A stretch of DNA of 64,000 bases from Williamsia soli (GTDB lineage Bacteria > Actinomycetota > Actinomycetes > Mycobacteriales > Mycobacteriaceae), in assembly GCF_017377795.1 (NCBI RefSeq), contig NZ_JAFRDR010000013.1, forward strand, positions 87,306 through 151,305, written 5' to 3'. Each line of letters opens with the position of its first letter. Position 1 is the first letter of the stretch. Shown piece by piece: positions 52,481-60,903 of the stretch. The notes below the pieces were generated by a model. That model saw only the letters and a list, made by a program, of their open reading frames with translations, ran no database searches and was not told the DNA's origin. The position numbers and the translations under genes are program-made.

Positions 52481-53193
52481 GCTTCTGCTCCCAGATATGC
52501 CGCCAGTACCTTCTCGTCACGGCGGATCACCTCGGGCGGGCCGGAGGCGATGATCTTCCCGAGATCGAGTACGAACACCTGATCGCACACCGCCATCACC
52601 AGCTCCATGTCGTGCTCGACCAGCAGGATCGCCGCCCCGCGATCGGCAATGGTCCGGAGCAGGGTGGCGAATCGCTCGGTTTCTTCGGGGTCCTGGCCGG
52701 CGGCCGGTTCGTCGAGCAACAGCAGGCTCGGCTTCACCGCCAGGGCACGGGCCACCTCGACGAGGCGGGCGATTCCGGTCGGTAGTTCATCCGCACTCTC
52801 CTCGGCCACCGCGGTGAGCCCGAGACGTTCGATGATCTCGTCGACGACGACGGCTGCGTTCTTGCGATGCGGACCGAGTTCGGCGGCGACGAGCAGGTTG
52901 TCCCGCACACTGAGCCGCCCGAAGAGTTCAAGCCTCTGGAATGTGCGGGCCAGGCCTCGCCGTGCCCGCTTGGCTGGACCGGCCCGGGTGACGTTGTGAC
53001 CATCCATCACCACCTGCCCCGAGACAGGCTTGCGAAGCCCAGTGACGACGTCGAACAGAGTGCTCTTGCCGGCGCCGTTCGGCCCGATCAGCCCGGTTAT
53101 CTGCCCGGCCTCGGCGGACAGTGCGACATCATCCAGCGCGCGATGACCGCCGAACGCGACGGTGACCCCACTAACCTCGAGTTGCGACGGCAT
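52477..53193 (-). CDS. Liv-type ABC transporter ATPase (LivG-like)
   Basis: A 238-residue ATP-binding subunit with Walker A GPNGAGKS (37-44) and Walker B LLLLDEPAAG. The signature reads LPTGIARLVEVARAL, a departure from LSGGQ that is common in LivG-type subunits. ATG 53193 lies within the permease gene, an overlap of 23 bp. It pairs with the LivF-like subunit. Confidence 0.92.
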   Translation of the reverse strand: MPSQLEVSGVTVAFGGHRALDDVALSAEAGQITGLIGPNGAGKSTLFDVVTGLRKPVSGQVVMDGHNVTRAGPAKRARRGLARTFQRLELFGRLSVRDNLLVAAELGPHRKNAAVVVDEIIERLGLTAVAEESADELPTGIARLVEVARALAVKPSLLLLDEPAAGQDPEETERFATLLRTIADRGAAILLVEHDMELVMAVCDQVFVLDLGKIIASGPPEVIRRDEKVLAAYLGAEA

Positions 53194-55351
53194 GGTCCAA
53201 CACCTCCTCGTCCTGCGCGCGGTAGGGCCGCTTGATCCCCCACCACTCGACCGGGATATCCGAGTCGGAGATCTCGTCATCGGTGGCGGATGAACCAGGC
53301 ACCGGCACACCGATGTCTTCGGAATCCGAGTGCCTCCTCGCCCGGTACGACACCAGGAACCGAACCGCCATGAGACCGACCACGATGGCGCCGAAGAAGA
53401 TCCAGCCGTCGATGACGTCGGTGAGCCGCAGGATCCAGAACCCGACGAACCAGGCCACAAAGGCGGCCAGCGCTGCCCGGTCGGCAAACATCGGGTCCCA
53501 TTCCTTACGCATCTGGGAGATCGCGCCGGAACTGAGGATGCCGCCCGCGAACGCCACCCCTGCCAGGCCGGGGATCACCGCGACGAGATCGGCGGACGAA
53601 GGCCAGATCGCCACCACGGCGACGAACGGACCGGCGAGCATGAATCCCGTGAAGAAGCCGGCACCCAGCGACCCGAGTCCGGCAATCACTGCGATCAGGA
53701 ACAGTGGGAGTCCGGCGACGAAATTGAACTGTTCGGCGGTGACCGACTGCAACTGCATTCCGTACAGAGCCCCTCCCAGACCGGCAATACCTGCACCGAG
53801 CGCGAAGACCGCGACCTTTGCCAACAGCAGATTGCCGCCGAGCGTCGCGTACGCGGCCTCGCTGTCGCGCTGCGCGATCAGACGGCGTCCGAAGCGACTT
53901 CGCCGCAACAGGGCAACCGCAAGCGTGGCAAGTGCCAGCAAGATCGCGGAGAAGACGGTGATCTCGGCCGCGCTGTCCATCCGGTACCCGAGTACGTGGG
54001 GCCCTACCAGCTCCACCGAGCCCTGGTCGAAGAGAGTGACGTCGACTCCGAACACGCTGAACGTCGGCAGGGTGAAGATCCACCGGTCCATGATCACGGC
54101 GAAGGCAGCCGTTCCCAGCGCCAGATAGACCCCCGATAAACGCAGCGCGGGCACCGCGATGATGGCGCCCGCTACCGCCGAGACGACTACCGCGGCGATC
54201 AGTGCCCACCATTGTCCCGACCCGCCGAAGTAGGCACATGCGACTGCTCCGATGCCCGCCATCGTCAACTGACACAGGGAGATCTGGCCCGCGAATCCGG
54301 CGAGCGGCACAAAGGACAGCGCGATGATGCTCATCGGGAAGATGAGCCCGTAAGTGATCAGATCGCCCTCGTCCAGCACGGTGGCCAGAACGAGTGCAAA
54401 GGTGATGATCACCGCGCCGAAGAATGCTGTACCCCGCAGAGTCGGGAGAGGCACCTTCGTCAGGCGCCTGTCTCGGCCACGCAGCCGCCCGTGAGGGAAA
54501 AGCAGCAGTGCCACGATGAGCAGGAGTGCAGGCGCTGCGATCCGAAGGCCGGGCAGATAGGCGTTCTGAGGCAGATAGCCGGCGAGATAGCTCTCGAGAC
54601 AACCCACCACGATGGCACCGACGAAGGTCATCGGCAAACTCTTGAGTCGTCCGAATATGGCTGCGGCATAGGCACTGATGATCAGCAGTGACAACTGCAT
54701 GGCGTCGAGTGCGACCGTCGAGGCGATGAGGATGCCACCGATCGCCGCCAGTTCGGTCCCGAGGATCCAGGCGACCCGGTTGGAACGGACGGGATCCGCG
54801 CCGGTCAGACCGACCAGACCCCGGTCGTCGACCGTGGCTCGCATCTCGGTACCCGTGCGTGTCTTGAACATCAGGATTCGAAGTCCGATGGCCACCGCTA
54901 TCGCCACTGCCATCGTGATCGCCTGATGCCAGGTGACGGTTGCCGAACCGATGTGGAACGCCTGCTTGTCGGCGAAGAACACCGGAATTGATCTGGCCCC
55001 GTTGGGGTCCCAGATCCACCGGGCCAACGCGATCAGTGCGCTGAGCAGGGCGATGGTCATCACCAGTTTCTCGGCCTCGCCGAGTCTCTGCACCGGCCTC
55101 AGGGCCAGCTCGACCAGTAGCCCGAACCCGGGGGCCAGCACACCCAGCACGATCACGAGCGCGAGCCAGACGGGCAACCCCCAGTCGACGGTGAGTTGCC
55201 AGTACGAGAACGCTGCCATCATCCCGGCTGCGCCGTGTGCGAAGTTGAACACACCCGTGGTCGTGTACGTCAGCACCAGACCGCTACCGATCACCGCATA
55301 GATTGCCGCGGTGGTCAGCCCGACGATGCCGAAGGTGAGGAATTGATCCAT
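53171..55351 (-). CDS. Fused LivH-LivM-type ABC permease
   Basis: A 726-residue integral membrane protein made of two permeases in one chain. Residues 1-300 are LivH-like (TTGVFNFAHGAAGMMAAF near the start, RATVDDRGLVGLTG loop). Residues about 320-650 are LivM-like (FPMSIIALSFVPLAGFAGQ, and the ATPase-contact loop IAQRDSEAAYATLGGN). The last 60 residues are a charged cytoplasmic tail. Most Liv systems encode these as separate genes. The start codon shares a base with the stop of the binding-protein gene. Confidence 0.92.
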   Translation of the reverse strand: MDQFLTFGIVGLTTAAIYAVIGSGLVLTYTTTGVFNFAHGAAGMMAAFSYWQLTVDWGLPVWLALVIVLGVLAPGFGLLVELALRPVQRLGEAEKLVMTIALLSALIALARWIWDPNGARSIPVFFADKQAFHIGSATVTWHQAITMAVAIAVAIGLRILMFKTRTGTEMRATVDDRGLVGLTGADPVRSNRVAWILGTELAAIGGILIASTVALDAMQLSLLIISAYAAAIFGRLKSLPMTFVGAIVVGCLESYLAGYLPQNAYLPGLRIAAPALLLIVALLLFPHGRLRGRDRRLTKVPLPTLRGTAFFGAVIITFALVLATVLDEGDLITYGLIFPMSIIALSFVPLAGFAGQISLCQLTMAGIGAVACAYFGGSGQWWALIAAVVVSAVAGAIIAVPALRLSGVYLALGTAAFAVIMDRWIFTLPTFSVFGVDVTLFDQGSVELVGPHVLGYRMDSAAEITVFSAILLALATLAVALLRRSRFGRRLIAQRDSEAAYATLGGNLLLAKVAVFALGAGIAGLGGALYGMQLQSVTAEQFNFVAGLPLFLIAVIAGLGSLGAGFFTGFMLAGPFVAVVAIWPSSADLVAVIPGLAGVAFAGGILSSGAISQMRKEWDPMFADRAALAAFVAWFVGFWILRLTDVIDGWIFFGAIVVGLMAVRFLVSYRARRHSDSEDIGVPVPGSSATDDEISDSDIPVEWWGIKRPYRAQDEEVLDHAVATRG

Positions 55352-56733
55352 TACTTGACGTCGCTCATGCTCTTGCCGACATCTGCCAAGGTCATCGGGA
55401 CGCCGTATTCCTGGGCGTACTTCAGCGGCTCGATGTTGCAGCGGTAGAGGCCATCATCCGGCTGGAAGTCAGCGGCTTCCCATCCCTTCGAGGTCGCCTT
55501 CTCCGCGTTGAAGCACGGTGACGGCGGGATCGGTGCCTGCAGGTTCTGCGGGGCGGTCAATCCACCACCGGTCCAGGCGGTCTCGGATTTCGCAGCGTTC
55601 AAGACGCACGTACGCGTCAGCTCGTCGCCACAGCTGGCTGCGGCCTTTGCGAACAGCAGCCACGAGGAGAATGCGCGAATTGCCGGCAATGTGATCTGCG
55701 CATCGGGCGCGTACTTCTCGAACAACGCCACCATCTGCTTGGTCGCCGGCTCGTCGCTGTTCAGCGGCGCAACGCCACCGAGGTCGAGTACGTTGTTCTG
55801 GAAATCTGCCGAACTGCCTGCGAGCTCGATGAACTGTTCGTTATAGGCGTTGTTGTTGGTATCGATCCAGTCCAGCTTGTAATCCATGCCGGTGAGGACG
55901 GACTCCAGCTTTGCCAGCTGCTTGTAGTCACCGTTGTAGAGCAGGCCCTTGACGCCCTTGCTCTTGATCGACTGGGCGTACGGAGTCCAGTCGGAGACCC
56001 CCATCGCCGGGTACAGGTCGTTGTAGACGATGGTGCCTCCGGCCGCCTCGATCGACTCGATTGCCTGCGCACCAATAGTTTTCGTGACGGGTGAATCGCC
56101 GTTGATGACTCCGATGGCATTCGCCGAGTCCGGATAGGCGTCCTTGATCAGCCAGGTGCGGAACTGGTAATACGGGTCGTAGCCGGGGGTCTGACTCGGG
56201 GAGGCGCTGACTTCCAGGTCGGCGCCGACAGCTGTCAACTGGGCAACCTGCGCCGGGAAGCTCGGGAGCGCGCAGCTCAGCCGCTCTTTCACCCCGAGTC
56301 CGTCGAGCGCGCTTCCGCCGCCGACAAGCGCGAAGTCCTCGCGGCAGGCTGCGATCATCTGCTGGCGAGTCTCCATCAGCTTGCTGTCGCGGGTGTTGGC
56401 GACCAATTGGCGACCGTTGATGCCACCGAGCTCGTTACACCAGGATGTGAATACCTTTGCTGCGTCGACGAATTCGGAGTTCTTGGTGAACCCGACGTCC
56501 GAGAAGACCCCGACGTTGATGTCAGTGTCTGTGACGCCCTGGGTCGGAGCACCCTTTGCGTCGCCGGACTGACAAACATCCGACAGCGTGCCGAAGTCGC
56601 TCGACACCACGTCGGCGGAAGCAGTACCGCCTCCACCCTCTTCCTCGGTGCCGCCGCCGCCGTCGCGGCCGCCACATCCGGCCACTAGCAGCACGACCGC
56701 CATCACGGCGATGAGCATGCGATGTTGTTTCAC
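55351..56733 (-). CDS. Liv-type ABC transporter substrate-binding lipoprotein
   Basis: A 460-residue extracytoplasmic binding protein. The signal peptide ends in the lipobox VAGC with Cys20, followed by a flexible Gly/Glu-rich linker, then a type I periplasmic-binding fold (INVGVFSDVG, GGINGRQLV). It is longer than the amino-acid-binding LivJ/K. First gene of the leftward operon. The ligand is probably an acid related to the downstream beta-oxidation, not an amino acid, but this is inferred from context only. Confidence 0.92.
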   Translation of the reverse strand: MKQHRMLIAVMAVVLLVAGCGGRDGGGGTEEEGGGGTASADVVSSDFGTLSDVCQSGDAKGAPTQGVTDTDINVGVFSDVGFTKNSEFVDAAKVFTSWCNELGGINGRQLVANTRDSKLMETRQQMIAACREDFALVGGGSALDGLGVKERLSCALPSFPAQVAQLTAVGADLEVSASPSQTPGYDPYYQFRTWLIKDAYPDSANAIGVINGDSPVTKTIGAQAIESIEAAGGTIVYNDLYPAMGVSDWTPYAQSIKSKGVKGLLYNGDYKQLAKLESVLTGMDYKLDWIDTNNNAYNEQFIELAGSSADFQNNVLDLGGVAPLNSDEPATKQMVALFEKYAPDAQITLPAIRAFSSWLLFAKAAASCGDELTRTCVLNAAKSETAWTGGGLTAPQNLQAPIPPSPCFNAEKATSKGWEAADFQPDDGLYRCNIEPLKYAQEYGVPMTLADVGKSMSDVK

Positions 56734-57134
56734 CCGTTCCTCCTCGACTGGGTCTGTATCCGTCCGGGGCCGAGGTCCGAGATGGGGAGCAGACGTTGCC
56801 CTTGGTCGCTCGATCTGCGCCAGGGGCGGGGTTGTATGACTACAAGGAAACTAGCTTCTCTGATTTGAAGAATCAAGATTTTGTAGGATGCAGATCACAC
56901 CGTACCCGAACGGCCAGCCATCCGGGGAGTGACGACAGAACGACGTCAAAGGCGGTCTGCACCGCTATCGCCGCAGGTGAGAGAACTGAGTCCACAGCGA
57001 CCTCGACTCAGATGCTGTCAACCAGAGCAAAACTGACCCAGGACACACTTCCCAGAACGAACCGACTTCTCCGCAGCGAGATGTGCGAGACGGATTGACT
57101 AAACGACCGAACCGTGGAAATCTACTGTTCATAA
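56734..57134. other. Non-coding divergent region between transporter and Rieske operons
   Basis: No credible gene is seen in this stretch of about 400 bp. It contains two short palindromes near the transporter side: TTGTA-TGAC-TACAA (56832-56845) and GATTTGAAGAATC-type symmetry with TTGA/TCAA (56865-56876), about 100-140 bp upstream of the binding-protein start. The region is locally AT-richer at 56840-56890, as expected for a promoter. The remaining part shows nothing I can name. Confidence 0.5.
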
Positions 57135-57153
57135 GTGAGAATGCAATTCTCAC
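57135..57153. promoter_or_regulatory. Perfect 19-bp copy of locus-wide operator motif before Rieske operon
   Basis: GTGAGAAT-GCA-ATTCTCAC, 8-bp perfect arms with a 3-bp spacer, the best copy in the window. It lies 21 bp upstream of the GTG start of the AhpD-like gene, close to the distance seen at 7171 and 15110. Confidence 0.75.
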
Positions 57154-57174
57154 CCGTACGAGAGGAGGTGGTGG

Positions 57175-57705
57175 GTGCGAATACCCCCGCTACCCGCAGA
57201 CCAGTGGGACGACACCGTGGATGCCGCCCTCAAGGGGATGCTGCCCCGGTGGCGAAGAAACCCCGAAAACGCGAGCACGGTGCTGTCCACCCTGGTGCAG
57301 CATCCGGCGCTGACGCAGGCGTATCTGAGCTTCAACGTCTACATCCTCTTCAACTCGACTTTGTCGGGTCGACTCCGTGAACTGATGATTCTGCGAATCG
57401 CCACACTTGCCGATTGCGCCTACGAGGTCAGCCACCACCGGGCGCTCGGCAAAGACGCGGGGTTGACCGAGGAAGAAATCGAGGCCGCAATACGCGGTGA
57501 GGGTCGCAGCGTCTCCGACCGCATAGCCCTCGCTGCGGTCGACGAGTTGGAGAACAGCTCGCGGATCTCCGATGGCACGTGGTCGGAACTGTCCGAACAT
57601 TTCGACGAAAAACAGCGCATGGACCTCGTTTTCACAGCCGGCTCCTACCGCATGCTCGCAACAGCCATCAACTCATTTGACATTCAGCTCGAAGACGAAA
57701 GGTAA
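57175..57705 (+). CDS. Carboxymuconolactone decarboxylase/AhpD-like protein
   Basis: A 176-residue helical protein of the CMD family. LRELMILRIATLADCAYEVSHHRALG fits the family active-site region; only one Cys of the AhpD CxxC pair is present and the motif is C-x-Y-x3-H, typical of CMD-like members of unknown role. It might be a small decarboxylase or lactone enzyme, or a redox helper. The GTG at 57175 has a GAGGAGG site. It leads the operon with the Rieske oxygenase. Confidence 0.85.
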   Translation: MRIPPLPADQWDDTVDAALKGMLPRWRRNPENASTVLSTLVQHPALTQAYLSFNVYILFNSTLSGRLRELMILRIATLADCAYEVSHHRALGKDAGLTEEEIEAAIRGEGRSVSDRIALAAVDELENSSRISDGTWSELSEHFDEKQRMDLVFTAGSYRMLATAINSFDIQLEDER

Positions 57706-57708
57706 ATT

Positions 57709-58980
57709 GTGGCCCATTTCAAGAAACCAGATGCAGGTAGCTGGACCGAACACTGGCCGGAACTCGGTACAGCACCGGTCGACTACTCGGACTCCACCGA
57801 TCCCGAGTTCTACCAGGCGGAGATCGACGCCATCTTCAAAAAGAAGTGGGTCAATATCGGCCGTGTCGAGACGATCCCGAAGAAGGGGAACTTCTTCACC
57901 CGCGAGATCGCGGCCCTCGGGACCTCGCTGATCATCGTGCGCGACTCCAAGGGCGAGGTCCGCGCATTCCACAACGTCTGCCGGCACCGCGGCAACAAGC
58001 TGGTCTGGAACGACTACCCGAACGAAGAGACCTCGGGTACGTGCCGCCAGTTCACGTGCAAGTACCACGCCTGGCGCTACAGCCTCGAAGGCGATCTGAC
58101 GTATGTGCAGCAGGAGGGCGAGTTCTTCGACCTCGACAAGAACCAGTACGGCCTGGTGTCGGTGCGCTGCGAGGTCTGGGAAGGCTTCATCTGGGTCAAC
58201 ATGGACGACAACGCCAAGCCGTTGACCGACTACCTGGGCCGGTTCGCCAAGAGTGTCGAAGGCTACCCCTTCCACGAGATGACCGAGGTCTACAGCTACA
58301 AGTCGACGATCAACAGCAACTGGAAGCTGTTCATCGATGCGTTCGCAGAGTTCTACCACGCTCCCGTGCTGCACCAGAAGCAGGCGACCAAAGAAGAAGC
58401 AGAGAAGTTGCTGCACTTCGGCTTCGAGGCCCTGCACTACGACATCGACAGCCCGCACTCGATGATCTCCAGCTGGGGAGGCATGTCGCCGCCCAAGGAC
58501 GAGAGCATGGTCAAACCGATTGAGCGCAAGCTTCGCAGTGGACTGTTCGGGCCCTGGGATCGTCCCGACATCGAGGGCCTCGATCCGCTGCCCGAGGGCA
58601 TCAACCCAGCCGGTGCAAAGCCCTGGGGCGTCGACGAGTTCGAGTTCTTCCCCAACATGTCGCTGCTGTTCTGGGCCCCGGGCTGGTACCTGACGTACCA
58701 CTATTGGCCCACCGCGGTGAACCAGCACGTCTTCGAAGCCAGGCTGTACTTCGTCCCAGCGAAGACCTGCCGCGAGCGCCTGGCCCAGGAGCTCGCAGCA
58801 GTGACGTTCAAGGAGTACGCATTCCAGGACGCCAACACCCTGGAGGCGACGCAGACGATGCTCGCCACCAAGACCGTCAGCGATTTCCCCCTGTGTGATC
58901 AGGAAATCCTCCTCCGCCACCTCCACAAAGTGGTCAAAGACGAAGTAAGGGAGCACAAAAATGCCGCAGTTACCAGCTGA
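57709..58980 (+). CDS. Rieske non-heme iron oxygenase, large subunit
   Basis: A 423-residue oxygenase. The Rieske centre ligands are C91-x-H93 and C117-x2-H120. The mononuclear iron ligands are H217 and H222 in EFYHAPVLH, with D210 as a candidate bridging residue. It would hydroxylate an aromatic or alicyclic ring, or demethylate. No reductase or ferredoxin for it lies next to it; the small gene downstream is not an obvious beta subunit. The GTG start at 57709 is 3 bp after the AhpD-like stop. Confidence 0.93.
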   Translation: MAHFKKPDAGSWTEHWPELGTAPVDYSDSTDPEFYQAEIDAIFKKKWVNIGRVETIPKKGNFFTREIAALGTSLIIVRDSKGEVRAFHNVCRHRGNKLVWNDYPNEETSGTCRQFTCKYHAWRYSLEGDLTYVQQEGEFFDLDKNQYGLVSVRCEVWEGFIWVNMDDNAKPLTDYLGRFAKSVEGYPFHEMTEVYSYKSTINSNWKLFIDAFAEFYHAPVLHQKQATKEEAEKLLHFGFEALHYDIDSPHSMISSWGGMSPPKDESMVKPIERKLRSGLFGPWDRPDIEGLDPLPEGINPAGAKPWGVDEFEFFPNMSLLFWAPGWYLTYHYWPTAVNQHVFEARLYFVPAKTCRERLAQELAAVTFKEYAFQDANTLEATQTMLATKTVSDFPLCDQEILLRHLHKVVKDEVREHKNAAVTS

Positions 58981-59287
58981 TTTCGCCGAGCTCGAGAAGT
59001 TCTCGGACTGGATCCTTGCCACCGAGGAGGAGCGTTACGCGAAGCGTCTCGCGACGAGCATGGATGACATGCAGGTGTTCTACGACGCCGGCATGGAGCA
59101 CATGGACGCCGTGCTGGATCATCTCGACAAGTTCGACCTCTACGATCTGCCGGATCCGGAACGTGCCCTGATGTACCTGATGCAATCGGTCATCATGGTG
59201 TCGTTCCCGATCGAGGTCTGGAAGCAGCCCCGCGTACTCGACAGCGGTGCTGCCTGGGTCGAGACCGTGCACCAGCCGGCCTTCTGA
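58961..59287 (+). CDS. Small acidic helical protein coupled to Rieske oxygenase
   Basis: A 108-residue protein of unknown function, mostly predicted helices with many acidic residues and Met-rich stretches (DDMQVFYDAGMEHMDAVLDH). It overlaps the oxygenase gene by 20 bp, a sign of translational coupling and perhaps a complex. It lacks cysteines and iron motifs, so it is neither ferredoxin nor reductase. A structural or regulatory subunit of the oxygenase is a reasonable guess. Confidence 0.78.
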   Translation: MPQLPADFAELEKFSDWILATEEERYAKRLATSMDDMQVFYDAGMEHMDAVLDHLDKFDLYDLPDPERALMYLMQSVIMVSFPIEVWKQPRVLDSGAAWVETVHQPAF

Positions 59288-59288
59288 C

Positions 59289-60500
59289 ATGCAGACACTC
59301 GTAGCGGCGGGACTACTCGACATCGACTCCGGAGAAATCGTCCGGCCCGGAGTGATCCGGGTCGACGGCGAACGGATAGTCGGTCTCGGTGGTTCTCCGG
59401 AAGGTGAGGTCATCGACCTCGGTGACCTCATCCTCGTCCCCGGCTTCATGGACATGGAGGTCAATCTGCTCATGGGCGGACGCGGCGAAAAGCCAGTCGC
59501 CTCAATGGTTCAGGATGATCCGCCGATACGAATGCTGCGTGCGGTGGGCAATGCCCGCCGTACGCTGCGGGCGGGTTTCACCACCGTCCGCAACCTGGGT
59601 CTGTTCGTGAAGACCGGTGGCTACCTGCTCGACGTCGCACTCGGCAAGGCCATCGACGCAGGGTGGGTCGATGGCCCCCGAGTCGTCCCGGCCGGTCACG
59701 CGATCACCCCGACCGGCGGTCACCTCGATCCCACGATGTTCGCGGCGTTCATGCCGGGTGTTCTGGATCTGACGATCGAAGAGGGCATCGCGAACGGTGT
59801 CGCGGAAGTCCAGAAAGCCGTTCGGTACCAGATCAAGCATGGCGCGCAACTGATCAAGGTATGCGTCTCCGGTGGGGTCATGTCTCACACGGGTACAGCA
59901 GGTGCCCAGCACTATTCGTTCGACGAACTGACCGCCATCGTCGACGAGGCACATCGCCGCGGCCTGCGGGTCGCCTCACACACCCACGGCGCCGAAGCCG
60001 TCAAGCAGGCCGTCAAGGCCGGCATCGACTGCATCGAGCACGGATTCCTCGTCGACGACGAGGCAATCCAGATGATGGTGGACAACGACACCTTCCTGGT
60101 GCCGACCACCCGGCTGATCGACGGCATGGACATCTCTCACGCTCCCGACGAGCTCAAAGAGAAAGCGGCCGAAATGTTTCCCAAGGCCCGCATCGCTGTC
60201 AAGAAGTGTTACGACGCAGGGGTCAAGATCGCAGTCGGCACCGACGCGCCTGCGATTCCTCATGGCAAGAACGCCGACGAGTTGGTGGCTCTGGTCGACC
60301 GCGGCCTGCCGCCACTGGCGGTACTTCGGGCGGCGACCATCGTGGCGGCGGACCTGATCAACGTCACCGACCGCGGCAGGCTCGCCGAAGGACTGCTGGC
60401 AGACATCGTCGGACTACCCGGAGATCCGTTGGAAGACATCACCGTGACGCAAGACGTGCGGTTCGTGATGAAGGGCGGCAAGGTCTATGTCAACAAATGA
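59289..60500 (+). CDS. Amidohydrolase (imidazolonepropionase-like) lacking the HxH metal motif
   Basis: A 403-residue TIM-barrel metal hydrolase. The bridging Lys190 (QLIKVCVSGG), H231 and H233 (SHTHG), H251 (EHG) and D319 (GTDAP) are in place, but the N-terminal HxH reads E57-V-N59 in PGFMDMEVNLL. Either the metal site is mononuclear or Glu/Asn replace the ligands. Possible roles are hydrolysis of a lactam, lactone or amide. It lies between the Rieske genes and a SnoaL-like gene, 1 bp after the small companion's stop. Confidence 0.87.
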   Translation: MQTLVAAGLLDIDSGEIVRPGVIRVDGERIVGLGGSPEGEVIDLGDLILVPGFMDMEVNLLMGGRGEKPVASMVQDDPPIRMLRAVGNARRTLRAGFTTVRNLGLFVKTGGYLLDVALGKAIDAGWVDGPRVVPAGHAITPTGGHLDPTMFAAFMPGVLDLTIEEGIANGVAEVQKAVRYQIKHGAQLIKVCVSGGVMSHTGTAGAQHYSFDELTAIVDEAHRRGLRVASHTHGAEAVKQAVKAGIDCIEHGFLVDDEAIQMMVDNDTFLVPTTRLIDGMDISHAPDELKEKAAEMFPKARIAVKKCYDAGVKIAVGTDAPAIPHGKNADELVALVDRGLPPLAVLRAATIVAADLINVTDRGRLAEGLLADIVGLPGDPLEDITVTQDVRFVMKGGKVYVNK

Positions 60501-60903
60501 CGATCTGCTCGAGCTCCAGCAGTTGCTCGCCCGCTACGCGGTGAACATGACCAGAAATGACGTCGAGGGTGTTGTCGCGGTCTTCACGCTCGATGGCACC
60601 TACAGCGCGTTCGGTGACGAGTTCCCGCTCGATCAGTTTCCCGAACTCGTCGCCGCAGCACCCAAGGGCCTGTTCATGACCGGGCTGCCGCTCATCGATC
60701 TCGATGGCGACACCGGCACGGGCACTCAGCCCCTGTGCTTCGTCCATGACGCGACGCACGACATGCGGATCGGCTACTACAACGACACCTACGTCCGGAC
60801 CGAATCCGGGTGGCGGATCAGCACCCGCAAGATGACGTTCATACGTCGCAGCGGCGAACACGATTCAGGCATCCCCCACGCATTCGAACGCTCGGGGGCA
60901 TGA
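60487..60903 (+). CDS. SnoaL/NTF2-like protein
   Basis: A 138-residue protein with the SnoaL-like fold pattern (LLARYAVNMTRNDVEGVVAVF, then IGYYNDTYVRTESGWRIS). It could be a dehydratase, isomerase or small hydroxylase subunit. It overlaps the amidohydrolase by 14 bp and the next acyl-CoA dehydrogenase by 4 bp. It is a distant relative of the one at 39475. Confidence 0.82.
   Translation: MSTNDDLLELQQLLARYAVNMTRNDVEGVVAVFTLDGTYSAFGDEFPLDQFPELVAAAPKGLFMTGLPLIDLDGDTGTGTQPLCFVHDATHDMRIGYYNDTYVRTESGWRISTRKMTFIRRSGEHDSGIPHAFERSGA

Noticed and set aside
53505..55019. Second long minus-strand frame inside the fused permease gene
   Set aside because: Arg-rich out-of-frame translation with no membrane segments; the permease frame is well supported.
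56796..57098. Possible small gene of 100 codons in the divergent region
   Set aside because: Composition unlike the neighbours, no ribosome site, no motif, and it covers the expected promoter.
57673..59022. Long open frame on the minus strand opposite the Rieske oxygenase
   Set aside because: It is antisense to a gene with complete Rieske and iron-site motifs; the reverse frame has no recognisable domain and is explained by high GC in third codon positions.
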